Below, in pieces: positions 1-12,779 of a DNA stretch of 55,066 nt. The notes under the pieces are model-generated. The model was given only the letters and a program-made list of their open reading frames with translations, ran no database searches and was not told the DNA's origin. The translations under genes were made by a program, and so were the position numbers. Source of the stretch: Neolecta irregularis DAH-3 (lineage: Eukaryota; Ascomycota; Neolectomycetes; Neolectales; Neolectaceae); assembly GCA_001929475.1 (NCBI GenBank), contig LXFE01000122.1:1-55066 (forward strand), given 5' to 3'. The stretch's first letter is position 1. Each line of letters starts with the position of its first letter.

Positions 1-2272
1 AACAACACCACCACCGATGCTCCTTCGCGCCTGTTCGATGAAAACACCCCCTTTTCTGTTACAAGCACCTCATCAGAGCCATTTCCTCCAATATCAGAGC
101 CTCTGTCTACTACCCATGCAACTGCTGACGGCCCCGCCTTCTCTCTTCCCGTGTCCACAAACCTCCTTGACATCCAGGCTCTCTGTCTTAGCCCCGTAGG
201 TTCTCCCCCAGAAAAGTCCCTTTCCATCCAAGACGCCCAGGACAAATCGTCGCGCAAATCCAGCCAGAGTCTGAGGTTGTTTCAAGGTTCAAAGTCGAGG
301 CCTAAGCAGCCTCCAGATGGCCTTTCATCTACCCACGAGAGTACCGGCACCGTGGCGTCTGCCACATACTTTCCGCACCGCTCAAATGACAATGGAACTT
401 CTGTATCTGTATCTGTGGAGGATGACTCTGACCACGCGTCCGAGTCTGAATCCGAGGATGACACGGGTCTCGTGTCTCTAGCTACAAGTCCAAGAGCTGT
501 TCTATTAAAGTATGTAACCTGTTCAAAAAATACGACATTTGTTGTTCTGAATCTTGCGTCGCACGACATCTCGTTTTCTTTGACCTCAATGATGAAATGT
601 ATGCTAATCCGCTAGGCCGTTTGAGTCACAGGTGGGTGGACACACTGCATTATTTCGGTTCTCCAGAAGAGCAGTTTGCAAGCCTCTCGCTAAGCGCGAG
701 AATGAGTTTTATGAAATTGTCGAAGGACGTCATCGAGAATTACTCCCGTTCATTCCTCGATACATTGGCGTCTTGAACGTCAACCATAAACTTGAAGATG
801 AACTGAATACTCCGACACCCGGCAATCATTCTGTCCCGCCAACGCGATATGGCACGCCTCTGCCCGAAGTGGTTTTCGAGCAAAACAAACATATTATTCC
901 TTCCTCAATGCTCGGTTCCGAGAGAAAGGATTCCGGGACTCGATGGGGCGCCACCAGAATCAACAGCCAGCTCCAAGAACAAGTCTTGCGCGAAGTTTTC
1001 GCCCCCCTGTCAGAGCGAAAACCAATCAAACGCAAGAAGCTTGCTCGATATCTGTGTGACGAGACCAAGAGTGCGAGCACAATGGACCTCACCAGTCCTA
1101 AATTCGCTACATCTGCCGAATCACGACAGTCAAACCTTCTCCAGAAGCCGCGTCTCCATCAGAGACGATTCAGCTCCAATGAGGTGTTTGAAGATGAAAG
1201 CGAAAGGCGTGGGGATGACATGGGTGTCTTTGCAATGGACGATGAGACCGTACCGCAGCGTGAGAGATCTGCAAAAGCTCAAAATAGCCGAATATCATCA
1301 GCTCTGGATGTACCTCCAGCTGCCAAACCACGCCAAGAAATCACCTGGGCCCAGAGATGCTGGGAGCTGGAACGTGCAAAAAAAGCCAGTCAAACACTGC
1401 CCACTAATAATGGGAAACCAAAAACGTGGTTGGAACGTTTCATTCTTATCGAGGACCTTACAGCCGGAATGAACAAACCCTGTGTTCTCGATCTAAAGAT
1501 GGGGACTCGCCAGTATGGTATCAATGCTGCCGAGCAGAAGAAGAGCAGTCAACGCCGAAAATGTGCATTGACTACCAGCCGGCAGCTTGGAGTACGTGTA
1601 TGCGGCATGCAGGCAAGTAACGTTGTACGTCGTCTACTAACTATGCAGGTCTGGAATAAACATGCACAAAAGTACAAGTTTCAAGATAAATACTTTGGGC
1701 GAGATCTAAAGGCCGGAGCAGAATTTCAATCTGCATTGACGAGGTTCCTTCATGATGGAACTCCGCCTGACACCAAAGGCGATGCGAAGACGATGAACCC
1801 TAAAGGTGTTCTTGCTCATCACATTCCAAATATTCTTCGAAAGCTCAGTTCTCTGGAAAAGATCATTAAAGGACTTCGAGGTTATCGATTTTATGCTAGC
1901 AGTCTTCTCTTGCTTTACGATGGGGAGCCCAAGGAAGGAGAGAAATCAGAGATTCGGATCAAGATTGTTGATTTTGCTCATTGTGTCACGGCGGCTGATA
2001 GACTCGATGCTGCTGCTGCGCCGCCAAAACATCCAGATGACTGTGATCGCGGGTATCTGCGGGGGCTGAGGACGCTGCGTGTCTACTTTCAAAAGTAAGA
2101 TTCTAGGACTGGGGATTTGCTGCTTACCAACAGAATATGGAGGGAAGTTACAGGATTGGGGGAGATTGAACGAGGTTCTGGGGAGGAGCTGAGCAGCTGG
2201 GGATTCCGTGATGTCATTGACGAGATGGGGCCTATTGAGATTCCGGGTGACGATGGGTATGTGTCTGTTTGA
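1..2272 (+). CDS. KCS1: Inositol hexakisphosphate kinase (Kcs1/IP6K), 5' partial
   Basis: Kinase that converts InsP6 to the inositol pyrophosphate 5-InsP7, a phosphate and stress signal. Exons 1-509, 616-1612, 1649-2094 and 2134-2272; the start codon lies left of the window. The first ~170 visible residues are Ser/Pro-rich and look disordered. The catalytic core starts at KPFESQVGGH, formed exactly across the first intron. It then shows PCVLDLKMGTRQYG (the PxxxDxKxG inositol-binding motif, near 1480), YASSLLLLYDG (near 1895) and KIVDFAHCV (catalytic IDF-type motif, near 1965). The second intron (1613-1648) is a 36-nt GC-AG intron with a perfect TACTAAC branch site, and it has no in-frame stop. 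Family assignment is firm; the missing N-terminus is the only gap. Confidence 0.93.
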
Positions 2273-2839
2273 GGGACAAGTCGGGGTGTAAATATGGTTG
2301 TTTGCCTTGCAGTTGGTATCAGGTGCTTGTATGATTTACGCGGCATGATAAAGGATAAATTGGTTGCAGGACATTCCAGGAGGGACGCAAAGGAGGTGGC
2401 ACCTTTTCACATGCCGTGAATGCCCTTTGTTTTCTTTCCTTGTTCAGTATGCTATCTGCCAGTATTTCTCCGTATATGGTTATGTACTAATTAATTGTTT
2501 ACAGTACCTACGCTACTCATTTTAACTTTCTACATGTATCTACTTTTAACTTGTACACTCTCTAGTTGTATCTACTTGTTCCCCACTTTATTCCACTAGT
2601 CGACTCCACTGCTCCACTCTCTTGTAGTCGTACTCTACTAATACTCTACTCTGTTTGCACTCTGCTCGTTCAGGCTCTGCTCTAGTCGCATTCCATTCTA
2701 GCTGTACTACAGCCTGGTGTTGCTACATTCCGACTGCAGTCCGCTAGTCGCTACTCGTACTCCGCTCTATTTAGCCCTGCATTTTCATTCTTCCACGCTC
2801 AATTCACTGTCTATCCGATCCTGCTCGACTCCTATCCGT
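2273..2839. other. Intergenic region with pyrimidine-rich tracts
   Basis: This 567-nt gap lies between KCS1 and APP1. The last ~330 nt are strikingly pyrimidine-rich, with many CTACTC/CTCTACT-like runs on the + strand leading into the APP1 start. Such CT tracts are common upstream of highly expressed fungal genes, so this is probably the APP1 promoter and 5' UTR. The reading frame stays open upstream of the chosen ATG from about 2717 but has no earlier ATG. I see no further gene here. Confidence 0.5.
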
Positions 2840-4554
2840 ATGAAGATCCCGTCCTTTATAATTGAGATGCCGCCACCCGCGGCCTTTCCTCCAGCTCCCC
2901 CGTCTCCCTTATCCCACATCTTTCGCCGCTCCTTCTCTGCTCTCCAGCCGCCCTCTCTGTCCCTCGGCACTCCCCGCCGCTCCTTCTCAGACGACTCAGA
3001 CTCGGATTGCCATTCTGTTTCTGATCCGCAGGAACTTGTGCTGTTTCCATCCTATGCCTACTCCGCTCCCCACAGCCGTGTGTTGCCTTGTGTATACTGT
3101 CCTGACTCGCCAGCTGCAGAACTCCATGTCCATGTCCATGGCTGGATATACGCCTCGCCCCGTGCCACAGACTTTACCCGCAAACACAGACTGCTCATGG
3201 GTCTTGCCCGCCAGATCGCCGGTCTCCCTTCGCTTTCTCCTACAGACGACAGTTTCTTCTCTGCAAACGACCTCGGCTCTCCCAAGGGAAAATCCGTGCC
3301 AGCCCTGTCAGAGTCCGCTCCCTTCTCTCCCCGCCCAAGAAACTCCCTCGTCTTTAGGCGCCAGCCCACCTTGCCCAGATACGAACGCTACTTCCCAAAC
3401 ACCTCTTTGGACGTGCTTCATTCAAACCTCACAGAACGGATATTACCAGTTATTTCCCAACCGGTTGTCAGCCGTCAAGTCTTGATCCAGCTTATAGGCC
3501 ATCCTTCGGGACACATTCTCAAAGAAGAGACAATCGAGACAGATGATCGCGGTCACTTTAAAAGCACACTCGTGTTGGCTAGCCCCGCCGTGGAAAAGAT
3601 CACCATCCTCGCCCGGTCCTCGTCAGATCAGCAAAACCTCCTTGTCCAAGAATCATCCTGTTCTGTCGTCGCTGACAGGGGAATAAGTATCATCACAGAC
3701 GTCGATGATACCCTAAAGAAAAGTAATGTCACAGCGGGAAAGCGTGAGCTCTTTCGAAATGTCTTTTTGCGAGACCATGCAGAAGTTCAGATACAAGGCG
3801 TCAAAGAATGGTTCAACGACCTCGCTAGTAAAGGCATTCATTTTCATTACGTCAGTAGCTCGCCTTGGCAAGTATGGCCTACAATGAGAGAATTCTTCAG
3901 AGAGGGAGAGTTGCCCAAAGGTGCAGTTATTTCATCCGAGGTTGACCAATAGGTTCTGTGCATTTAAAACTGTACACTGGAGTCCTTTCCGGTCTATGGC
4001 AACCGGCTATGGAAAAGAAACGAGCTAATCTCGAATCGATATTCAACGATTTTCCCTATCGGCATTTCATTCTGAACGGTGATTCCGGCGAAAAAGATCT
4101 CGAAATATACACAGATATGGCGGTCAAATTTCCCAAACAAGTCCTTGCAATTATGATCCGTGATGTATCTACCTCTACACCGCAAGAATCTACATACCTC
4201 CGACCGGAGCCGTCTGATTCAAATCTATCCACAACCTCTGAAGACTCTATCTTTTCGGACTATTCCTCCCGCGAGAACCAAGTCCCGCTTTCACCAACTG
4301 ACCAATCGCCTTCAGATCCGCCTTCTGGTAGTAGTCTCTCACGAACCGATTCAGCTATATATAAATCTTTCCCCACTCCCCCTCGGAAAATCGAGAATTT
4401 TCAGCGTCGACTTTCGCGGTATCGACAGTTACTCAAACCTTTAAATGTTGATATACACATGTGGGAAACAGGAGTTGATGCCCAGCACATCTGTAACAAA
4501 ATAATCGAATCGAATCATTCAATCACCATGGATACAATCAAATCGTTAGAATAA
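2840..4554 (+). CDS. APP1: App1-type phosphatidate phosphatase (DUF2183)
   Basis: Haloacid-dehalogenase-like phosphatidate phosphatase that in yeast sits at cortical actin patches and acts in endocytosis. Exons 2840-3920 and 3953-4554 give 560 residues. The catalytic DxDxT motif is visible as DVDDTLK (near 3700), preceded by GISIIT and followed by the family block HFHYVSSSPWQVWP. The 32-nt intron (3921-3952) splits the codon before SVHLKLYTG, the matching family block after the catalytic site. The first ~60 and last ~100 residues are Pro/Ser-rich. A second in-frame ATG at 2867 is an alternative start. The gene converges on NUD1 with 253 nt of AT-rich sequence between stop codons. Confidence 0.9.
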
Positions 4555-4807
4555 GTATACCTAGAAGCATTTTTTCCCGAAAATATTTCCAATGCCTTGT
4601 TCCGTAATGAATGTTTGACTTTGATAACATAGACGCTCGAGCTTATGCTCATTATTTATTACTATTTATATAATATTAATCGTTGATTGGTCATTGACTT
4701 GGTTGTTCTAAAAGTCCATCCATTAAATTACAAAATAAATAATTTTATCAACAAGTTATCACTAATGTGTTATTTACACAACAATAAAACAAAAAAGGCC
4801 CCGGTAT

Positions 4808-7800
4808 CTATTTAAACTGCTCAAATATCCCTGTTTCATTGACATCAACTTCATTGCCATCAACCCATTTAATCAGAGGACATGCAGAAACAAGTAATGC
4901 CTTGTAAGCCTTCTTTTGAAACTGCCAATGTCTAGTCAACTTTGCGCAAAATGCTGCATCTCGACGGGTCCAATCATCTTGCTGATCCTTGTTCGTCGCC
5001 AAATTATATGCATCTCGATGGGAAGGGTGGTCCGTTATATTGTTGACAGGGGGGTAGAAACTTAGGGTAATCGGATTCATTCTTAAATCCACAACAGAAA
5101 GACTGGGCAATGTAACAAGCGTTTCCGCAACCTCACGCATACTCTTCAATCGATTTCCCACCAAAAACAACCGTTTGAGTTTCGGCAGATTCTGGAGAGA
5201 AGAAATATCTTTAATACTGTTGTATGAAAGATTTAGAATCCGGCAGTTAATAAGGGTTTGCGTGAGTTCAAGTGGTAGTGATGTTAATTTTACAGCGGCG
5301 AGTTCGAGGTATTGGAGATTATACAATTGTTGTGAGAAAGAGAAACCGGGAATTGTATTTCCTGAGAGAAACAAGCGTTTTGCATCAGCCACATGTCGCG
5401 ATTGCACCACGCTGAAGAATATTAGTAATATAGATAACAGTTTTTCATACATATCGGTTGATCCTGTTTGATCACGAATAGAAAAATTTTCAAGTTGCCG
5501 TAATAATTTTAATCCAGTGACATGGTTCAGACTATTGTCATCCAAGTACAACGTCCTCAAATTCAAAAACCACGAAGCGTCAAATTTGCTTAATTTATTC
5601 CTGCAAAGACGAAGTGTTCGCAGCCGATCCATTTTCTCAGGGACGCAGAATTGAACAAGTCGATTATCATCTAATAAGTTGTTCAGCACAGCCGGGGATC
5701 AGCGGCTTACCCAAGTGAAACGACATCAACGACCGCAAGCCTTCAACTCCAGTAATGGTCTCCAGTGCATTTACGGAAAGATCAAGCTCCTCCAAACGAG
5801 GCAATTTTGAGTGCGAAAAATCCAGACTTCTCAATTTATTGTTGCGCGCTTTGAGTTTGAGAAGACCATCGATTTGCATAATTCCTTCGAGATCGGCAAG
5901 TTTATTGTCATTTATGATTAGTTCGCGAAGGTGCACCAGAGTAGATAAAGCTGAAATGTCAAAATAGCCAATATCATCATCATAGTACCATTCACATTCT
6001 CCAAATCATTCCCGGTTAAATTAAGATATTGGATATTTCCAAGATGAGAAAAGCCCGTCAAGTCGGAAAGCCTGTCGACGTAAGCATATTTCATACAGAG
6101 ATATAATACCTGTTATTTTGAACTTTTAAAATTCTCAAAGTCGTTGGAACCCCAGTTAGAAATCCCACGGCATTGTCAGAGGCATCAAGGGATTCCAACT
6201 TTGGGCAAAAGTCAGATAACCTGACCAAACTGTCCAGTCGTCTTGCAGATAAATTGAGTTCCGTCATTCGTTCCCAATGAGGTTCATATGGTTCGACGTC
6301 GGTCAGATGTCTGACCATAGCGCCCACAGCAATCGAAAAACTACAATCCATAGACATTGTAGAAATATCATGATTGCTGTAATTGAAAGGCGTTGGATGA
6401 TCAGGCGGAAGATTGACTTCGAACGTGACTGATTTCGCTGGAGTAATAAGAGGGTGAAGAGCAGCAGATCCCCTTTGTTTGGGCGAAAGGTTAGTTAAGT
6501 GTCCAGAGGATGTCGAATGTGTAGAGCCTGCAGCTTTGGCGATCTCTTCTTCCCGAAAGCTGGTGAGACTACCAAAAGTAGGACGGATTCGATCAACATC
6601 TGCAAGAGTCTGACTTGCCCGGCGACTTCGGATTTCTTGTCGATTCAAACCATCATCAAAAGATCGTTGACTTCCAATGCGTTCCATAGGTGCACCAAGA
6701 GAAATTTGGTTACTATTCGCTCTAGTTAACAATGGTCGTGTCTCAAACAAAGAACTCCCTATAGGACTGCTGATTGATCGCGAAAACGATGGGCGGACAA
6801 TGATTGGGCTTGCTATACCTTCTGGAACATCTGTTATTGTCACTGCAGTCGGGGGCCTTGACATCATTGAAGCTGATGGCAATGGGAGATTCAATGCCTT
6901 CACCCTATCGTCGCGGGTTTCTTGCGAATAAACGGAACCGGTACTTTTAGACTGGTCAAACTTGATGAATCTAGAAGCTTTTTCAGTGGTTGCAGTCGAC
7001 CCGGTGGTCGGTCGTGATGAAACTGGTAGTGCGATGAACGACAGTTCGTGAGCACGGTCGATCTTCTTGTCGCTAGCAGAGAACACATCGGCCGGTGAGT
7101 GCTGTAGTGTTTGTATTTCATCACCATCATCGCTAACAACAAGATCTTCAATATCTTTGAAGACATCTTCTTCATCTTCGATAACATTGGACACCCATCT
7201 CATTTTTCGGCGATCAAAGGTCATTCCATTAACGGTTTCTTCAAGAGGAAGATCAGTCGGTCGAAGTAATTGAGGCTGGTCAGAGGAAGGCCGAACTTCT
7301 AAGCTATCATTTCTTTGAGCATTTCGATAATCTGACACGTTCGACACGTTCGAACAATCGCTAAATGCAGACTGACCACTGATTAGGCGTTGATTAAATC
7401 GTAAACTATGCGGCTCCAGTCGCTTGAACTCTAGTTCGTCTTCTTCTTCCAGAATATTCAATCGATTTTGTCCTCTAATCATACCCATAACTTCTTCTGC
7501 CTGCATCAGAAAGTCTTCTGTAGTGACACTTCCGGTTCGTCTGTCGGCTCTATTCTTTGGTCTTTTGGGAGTTCTTTGGAGATAGGTCGGATCAACGCCA
7601 GAATGATCGTTCTCAATATTCATTTGGGAAACGAGTTCAGTCAATCGACTGTTTGTAAAAGTGTCATAGCTTTTTTGAAAAAGTTTGAGAGGACTTTTGG
7701 CCGGAACCGATATGGATTTTTGAGGGGGCGTGATTGGTCTATCGGGAGCATTGAATGTGAATGGGTGATACTCTTCGTAGAATGCGACGGTCCTTTTCTT

Positions 7801-8371
7801 GTCGGAATCTCCATTGTCGAGTGATTTGCGGCATCTTGTAATGACAACACCTTGTTGAAGATCCGTAGTTGTGTCCGATGACACTATTGCTTTGGCCGTT
7901 GACTGTATTTGTCCAATTGGACTAATGCCCACTCCGATATTTTCAAGGCCTCGAGGTAAGCCTCGTAGGGTGGACGTTGCCGGGAATGCTTTGGGGGACT
8001 CGCTCAGTCTCTCGCTTAGCATTTAAGAACAAAACATGAGCATACAGCTTTCTCTTCGGAGGCTGACGAAACATCTGCTCCAATGGTAAAGGGCTGAACA
8101 CGGTTTTAATTGGTTTCGTCTTCCAGTCGAGCTTATCCTGGAGGGTCGTGGTAATACGCTCTTGGAGGATTTTGACGGTATGAACTTCCTCTGTCGTCTT
8201 CTCAGTTGTTTCTGGGCGCAGTAAGGGATTGGGTATTGGAGAGTGGAATTGGAGATCTTGACTGATCCATTCCTCCGAGAGCTCTGTACAGAGCCAATTA
8301 AGCCCGCTGTTGTTCCCATCGCCAGAGCCGATCACGGACGCGATATCCGTACGGTCGCCGTGTATTTCCAT
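4808..8371 (-). CDS. NUD1: Leucine-rich-repeat scaffold Nud1/Cdc11
   Basis: Spindle-pole-body scaffold of the mitotic exit / septation initiation network. Exons on the minus strand are 8371-8046, 8014-6110, 6071-5989, 5950-5711, 5670-5451 and 5411-4808, giving 1125 residues. The first ~690 residues are low-complexity with many Ser/Thr-Pro sites, as expected for a phospho-regulated scaffold. The C-terminal third carries leucine-rich repeats (for example LTELNLSARRLDSL, IQYLNLTGNDLENV, LRELIINDNKLADL). Introns of 31, 38, 38, 40 and 39 nt join perfectly in the repeat register. The last (5412-5450) is a stop-free multiple of three and could be retained. The ATG at 8371 is the first in frame; the open frame runs further upstream without another ATG. 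Confidence 0.85.
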
Positions 8372-8721
8372 GGGAGGATCTCTGGTAACAGCCTCGGTTA
8401 TGAATTTATTCTGGTGGTTTACTAGGGCGTGCTTTGCGTTGATGGTTTGTTTATGTCTGCCTTGGTCAAATCGCAACTACATTCGACGGAACAAAAACAG
8501 CCATTGTCTTATCTACTACGTAGCTAGATTTCGTAGTATTTGCTACTGCACAAACACCAGTTGTAACTCTGTCTAGAACAAATGGGAGAGCCAAACAAGT
8601 ATTTTTTGGCCAATTCCCAGACGCTATATATATGCTAATTCCAGAGAATATCACTAAACGGGGACTAGCTATGATGTTCAGGCTATTTATTTAAAGTCCA
8701 CTTCAGTTAAGAAACCAAAGG
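8372..8721. promoter_or_regulatory. Divergent intergenic region NUD1 / chorismate mutase
   Basis: This 350-nt region separates the NUD1 start (minus) and the first in-frame ATG of chorismate mutase (plus). It contains an inverted motif CTACGTAG (near 8515) followed by CGTAGTA, a TATATATA run near 8627, and TTATTTAAA near 8687, which could act as core promoter elements. These are pattern-level guesses; no gene is recognised inside. Confidence 0.35.
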
Positions 8722-9671
8722 ATGAAACAAAGAAACATAAAACATAAAAACATGCCAAAATTTTTGCTCCTCCTCTATCTCATCGGGACAACTATTGCCT
8801 TCACCGCTATGGATTTCAGCGACCCCACAGCCGCACTCGACATCACCAAATTGCGATACAGTTTAAATCGATTGGAGGATACCATCATCTTCCAATTGAT
8901 CGAGAGAGCCCAGTTTCCTGCCAATAACAAAATCTACCAGCCAGGAGCAATTCCAATTCCAGAATTCAGTGGCTCCTTTCTCGAGTATTTTCTGCATCAA
9001 ACCGAGTCATGTTATTGTCGTGTTCTAGTCCTTCAATAGACTGACATATTAGCATTGGTTCGCCGTTACCAGTCCCCGGCTGAGTATCCGTTCACCCTGA
9101 ATCTTCCGAATCCAATTCTACCGCCCTTGCATTTCCCACAGATCCTCCATCAGAATGATGTCAATGTCAACAGCAAAATTTTGGACTTTTACACTAAAGA
9201 AATTGTCCCTGAAATTTGTACTCCTGAATTCATAGAGTCCACTCTTGGCTCAAGCGCCGTAGCTGATGTTGAATGTCTTCAAACTATTAGTTATCGCATC
9301 CATTTAGGTACAAGAAACCCTTTGGCGGGGTTTGACTTGTAAGGAAAATTCGTTGCTGAAGCCAAGTATCTTGCAGATCCTGATACGTTTAATCCACTGA
9401 TCAAAAATCGAGACACCAAGGCATTAGAGGACTTGATTACTGCACCAAAGGTAGAGGCACAAGTTTTGAAGAGACTCGCCTCGAAAGCAAAGGCATACGG
9501 GCAGTTAGAGTGTGACGGTTGCCCGGTCGAAAATAAATTAAATGTGAGTGCTGTTATTTCCATGTACACCCGGCATATAATCTCCTTGACCAAACTTGTA
9601 GAGGTACGTATAATATTGCAGCGATATTTAACCATTGTTAGGTTGATTATCTGTTACAAAGACTTGATTGA
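8722..9671 (+). CDS. ARO7: Chorismate mutase (Aro7 family), with optional N-terminal extension
   Basis: Converts chorismate to prephenate for Phe/Tyr synthesis. Coding exons end at 9016 and continue 9053-9307, 9344-9603 and 9642-9671. The start at 8809 (MDFSDPTAALDI...) matches the usual cytosolic start and gives 250 residues. The frame is also open with an ATG at 8722, adding 29 residues that contain a hydrophobic run (PKFLLLLYLIGTTIAFTA) like a signal peptide. Family blocks seen: RLEDTIIFQLIERAQFP, SPAEYPFTLNLP, RIHLGKFVAEAKY and LVEVDYLLQRLD at the end. The first donor is uncertain: GTCGTG at 9017 gives the better aligned TESCYSLVRRY, GTTATT at 9011 is the alternative. Downstream it converges on ZPR1. 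Confidence 0.9.
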
Positions 9672-9832
9672 TGGGTTTAAAGAGAGTTTTCTGGCAAGAG
9701 GTGATATATTTTTCCCAGTTGAATGGTGGGAGAGATGGGTCAGTCCATAGTTCCAAGTGTTTTACAAGCCTTCTCTTTATTTATTTATAGCCTAACCTGG
9801 TGTGCTCCATGGGACTACCATAATTCTAGCAG

Positions 9833-11263
9833 CTACTCACGTTCTTGCCTTGCAGCTTGTTCTTCCTTTTCCAGCCTCTTTAAATCTTTGATTCCTAGAT
9901 CATCTTCTTGTTCTGGAGTGCGTTCCTTCAGTAAGTTTGACCATGAAAGAAGAGATGATACGTACATAGTCCTCTATCTCCATATTCGGATCTTTATCTG
10001 GTGCATATGGATTTTGAAGATGTGATGCGGCCAGGGGATCGTCTAGAATAACTGTGAATTTTCGCTTCCCTTCCTCAGCTTCGCTCAGGCCTGCTAGGAA
10101 CGATTCCCAGCGAGCTTTCTTTTCTGGATCTGTAGAATCTGATTCTTGCGAATACACTCTGCCATATAGTTCTGAATGAACTTGTTTCAATAAACCTTCG
10201 AGTGTAGTAAATCGTCCGCCAAGAGTACCGGGATGAAGATCCAACCCCAATTCTGGTATTGTCAGAGCACAGGTTTCGCTCTATTCCATCAACCAGGAAT
10301 CTCTACCAATCTGAAACCTGCCTTCAAAATATCTCTATTGAGATCTTCGGCATCTTCCACCTTCAAAATGATCTTTCTAGCCTTATCTGGGATTGCACCA
10401 CCCGTTTTCACCTCGTTACTTCTATAGCCACAAGAATCACAGGTAGTGCTCATCAGCACAACTTCTTTGAAATGCGGAATATCGACCATCTTCATCCTAG
10501 TGTCGCAGTGATGTTCGCAGGAAGGACACTTAGCGTTAAACGTGTGAACTTCTTCGGGCATAATTTCATCAGTAGTTAGACCTAAAGCCTTATTTTGCTC
10601 GCTGCTTCTGATGTAATCAGACCGAGTGAGACCTTTGGAAGATTCTCCAGGCATATATTCAATCCAACTATTACCAGAAGGATCATCAAGTATTATCGTA
10701 TAGCGTCCATCTTGGATGAGTTTTCGACCGCGGCATAGAAATTCTTCTATTTGCTCATAGTTCTTCGGGTCTTGATGTTTCCTGAGAGTCTGTCCAGCTT
10801 CTAAGTCCTCTAGAGCGGTAGCTAAGAGACCCTCCACAGTGGTGAGTTGACCTCTTTGAGGCGGTATTTCGAGATCAAGCTCTGGAATTGTTGATGTACA
10901 TGTTTCGGATTTAACTATTTGACGGTTCAGATCTGTCTTGGAGGATGTGTTGAAGATAAACCGAGCGCCTTTCTCTTGTATGATCCCAGCATTTTTAATC
11001 TCTGAGTTTTTCAACCCTGTTACTTAGAGAACTACTGCAGTAGACTGTACCACAATGAGGACACTCAAAAGACATTAACACAACTTCACGAAAATAGGGA
11101 ATTCGTGTTAGCAGTAATTTTGTAGTTCCCTAATCAGTTAACAATCATTTTCTATGATTGTTGGTAAATTTTCGTGACAATTCATGCATAGACTCTCGAT
11201 CTCAGTAGGGTTCTCGCCGTCTGCAACGGTCTGTCCGACATCCTGGAAGAGTTCCTGGGCCAT
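9833..11263 (-). CDS. ZPR1: Zinc-finger protein Zpr1
   Basis: Chaperone-like zinc-finger protein that binds and helps fold translation elongation factor eEF1A. Minus exons 11263-11168, 11129-11051, 11016-10322, 10280-9966 and 9925-9833 give 425 residues. Both ZPR1 repeats are visible. Each begins with a C4 finger (ESLCMNCHEN...ECPHCG and KCPSCEHHCDT...CDSCGY). Each continues into the alpha/beta domain with IPELDLEI and the HPGTLGGRFTTLEGLL block. Two introns are unusual. Intron 1 (11130-11167) joins CHEN to GTTKLLL perfectly but starts with TT instead of GT. Intron 3 (10281-10321) is GC-AG and restores DILKSETCAL. The start codon is only 78 bp from the ALG2 start, so the two genes share a divergent promoter. 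Confidence 0.93.
11130..11167 (-). other. Non-canonical TT-AG intron in ZPR1
   Basis: This 38-nt intron is required to join CHEN and GTTKLLL in the strongly conserved zinc finger. The donor reads TTACCA where GTACCA would be expected. The branch site (GTTAACTG) and acceptor (ATTAG) look normal. No GT or GC donor in any phase preserves both cysteines. Confidence 0.6.
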
Positions 11264-11341
11264 GGCGGGACTTCCAAAAATGCACACTATGTCTACAGGG
11301 TTTCTGTTTTGCTCGTGACCTCAACACCAACTGATCCCTAT

Positions 11342-12779
11342 ATGAGAGTAGCCTTTATCCACCCAGACCTTGGAATTGGTTCGCACTTGCTGTATTTATA
11401 CCCTTATGCGATTCAGGCGGTGCAGAGAGACTCGTTGTCGATGCCGCAGTAGGTCTACAAAACCGCGGCCACCTCGTCACCGTTTATACATCCTACTGCG
11501 ATAGGAATCATTGTTTTGACGAAGTAAAAGACGGTACGGGCAGGACTTGTCATACCAATTTATGCAAAAGGCTCACTACATGTCCGAGTTTTGGGCGACT
11601 CGATATTCCCGACAAACATCTCTGGTCGGTTTGCACTCCTGTGTGCAATTCTTCGACAAATCCATCTTGTGATCGCGTTTCTACTTGACGGGACCCAGTA
11701 CGATGTCGTTTTTGTCGACCAGCTTTCAACATGTATCCCGCTGTTGAAATTGAAACACAAGGTCAAGGTTTTATTCTATTGCCATTTCCCGGATAAACTC
11801 CTTTCCAAAAAGGAAGGTCTGCTCAAACGACTTTATCGTCTACCGTTGGACTGGGTTGAAGAGTTCACTACTGGATGCGCGGACGACATAGTCGTAAATA
11901 GTAACTTCACAGCTAGTATCTTTCACGCCTCGTTCACTTCTATTAAAAGAATTCCAAGAGTCTTATATCCAGGGGTTGACATACCATCAAAAATGACATC
12001 TTATAGCGGCTTGCTCTCTGCAATTCAACAGTACTGAAATTTGACACTGGTCTTCATACTTACCAGATAGAGAGAAGTCTATATTCCTTTCACTCAATCG
12101 CTTCGAACGCAAAAAGAATATCAGTTTAGCGATATCGGCATACGCATCTCTGAAATGTCCGTCGAAATTCCAAAAGACCATGCTCGTAATTGCCGGCGGG
12201 TACGATTCTAGAGTAGCGGAGAACGTGGAGTATCACAAGGAACTCGATACATTCGCAACGAGCCTGGGATTGATTACAAAGACAATAGAATCTAGTTCAC
12301 CGGAATTTGATCTCTCAGATATAAACGTCTTGTTTCTTCCCTCTGTTTCATCTTCTGACAAGGCGGCATTACTTGAACGAGCTTCACTTTTGCTATATAC
12401 TCCATCCTTTGAACATTTCGGGATTGTTCCTCTAGAAGCTATGCTCGCTTGTACCCCTGTCCTCGCAATCAACAATGGTGGTCCACTCGAGACGATAGAA
12501 CACAATGTAACTGGTTGGCTTCAGGAAGAATCGACAAAACAATGGTCGTTGGTAATGGAAAAAGTGTTGGAGATGAATGCAACTGAATTAGAAAAGATGG
12601 GCCAAATGGGTCGTGAGAGTGTAATGTCAAGATTTTCGAAAGGAAATATGGCCAGGCAACTTGAGGAGAATCTGCAGGACATGAAGGAGCGTCCAGCAAA
12701 AACAGATTGGGTATTCTATGCGGGTTTAGGTCTTTTCATTGCATTATCGGTCTTGCTTTTGATACAGGTAATTGCCTAG
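11342..12779 (+). CDS. ALG2: Alpha-1,3/1,6-mannosyltransferase Alg2
   Basis: Adds the second and third mannoses to the dolichol-linked N-glycan precursor on the cytosolic face of the ER. Exons 11342-11378, 11417-11533, 11571-12030 and 12071-12779 give 440 residues. The N-terminus [23 protein letters not shown] is formed across intron 1 and carries the conserved GGAER loop. The GT4 signature is clear: LSLNRFERKKN, then TPSFEHFGIVPLEAMLACTPVLA with the EHFGIVPLEAM nucleotide-sugar motif. The protein ends with a hydrophobic helix (VFYAGLGLFIALSVLLLIQVIA), as in fungal Alg2. Introns 1 to 3 are 38, 37 and 40 nt. A short imperfect repeat of the stop-codon region occurs just downstream. Confidence 0.94.
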
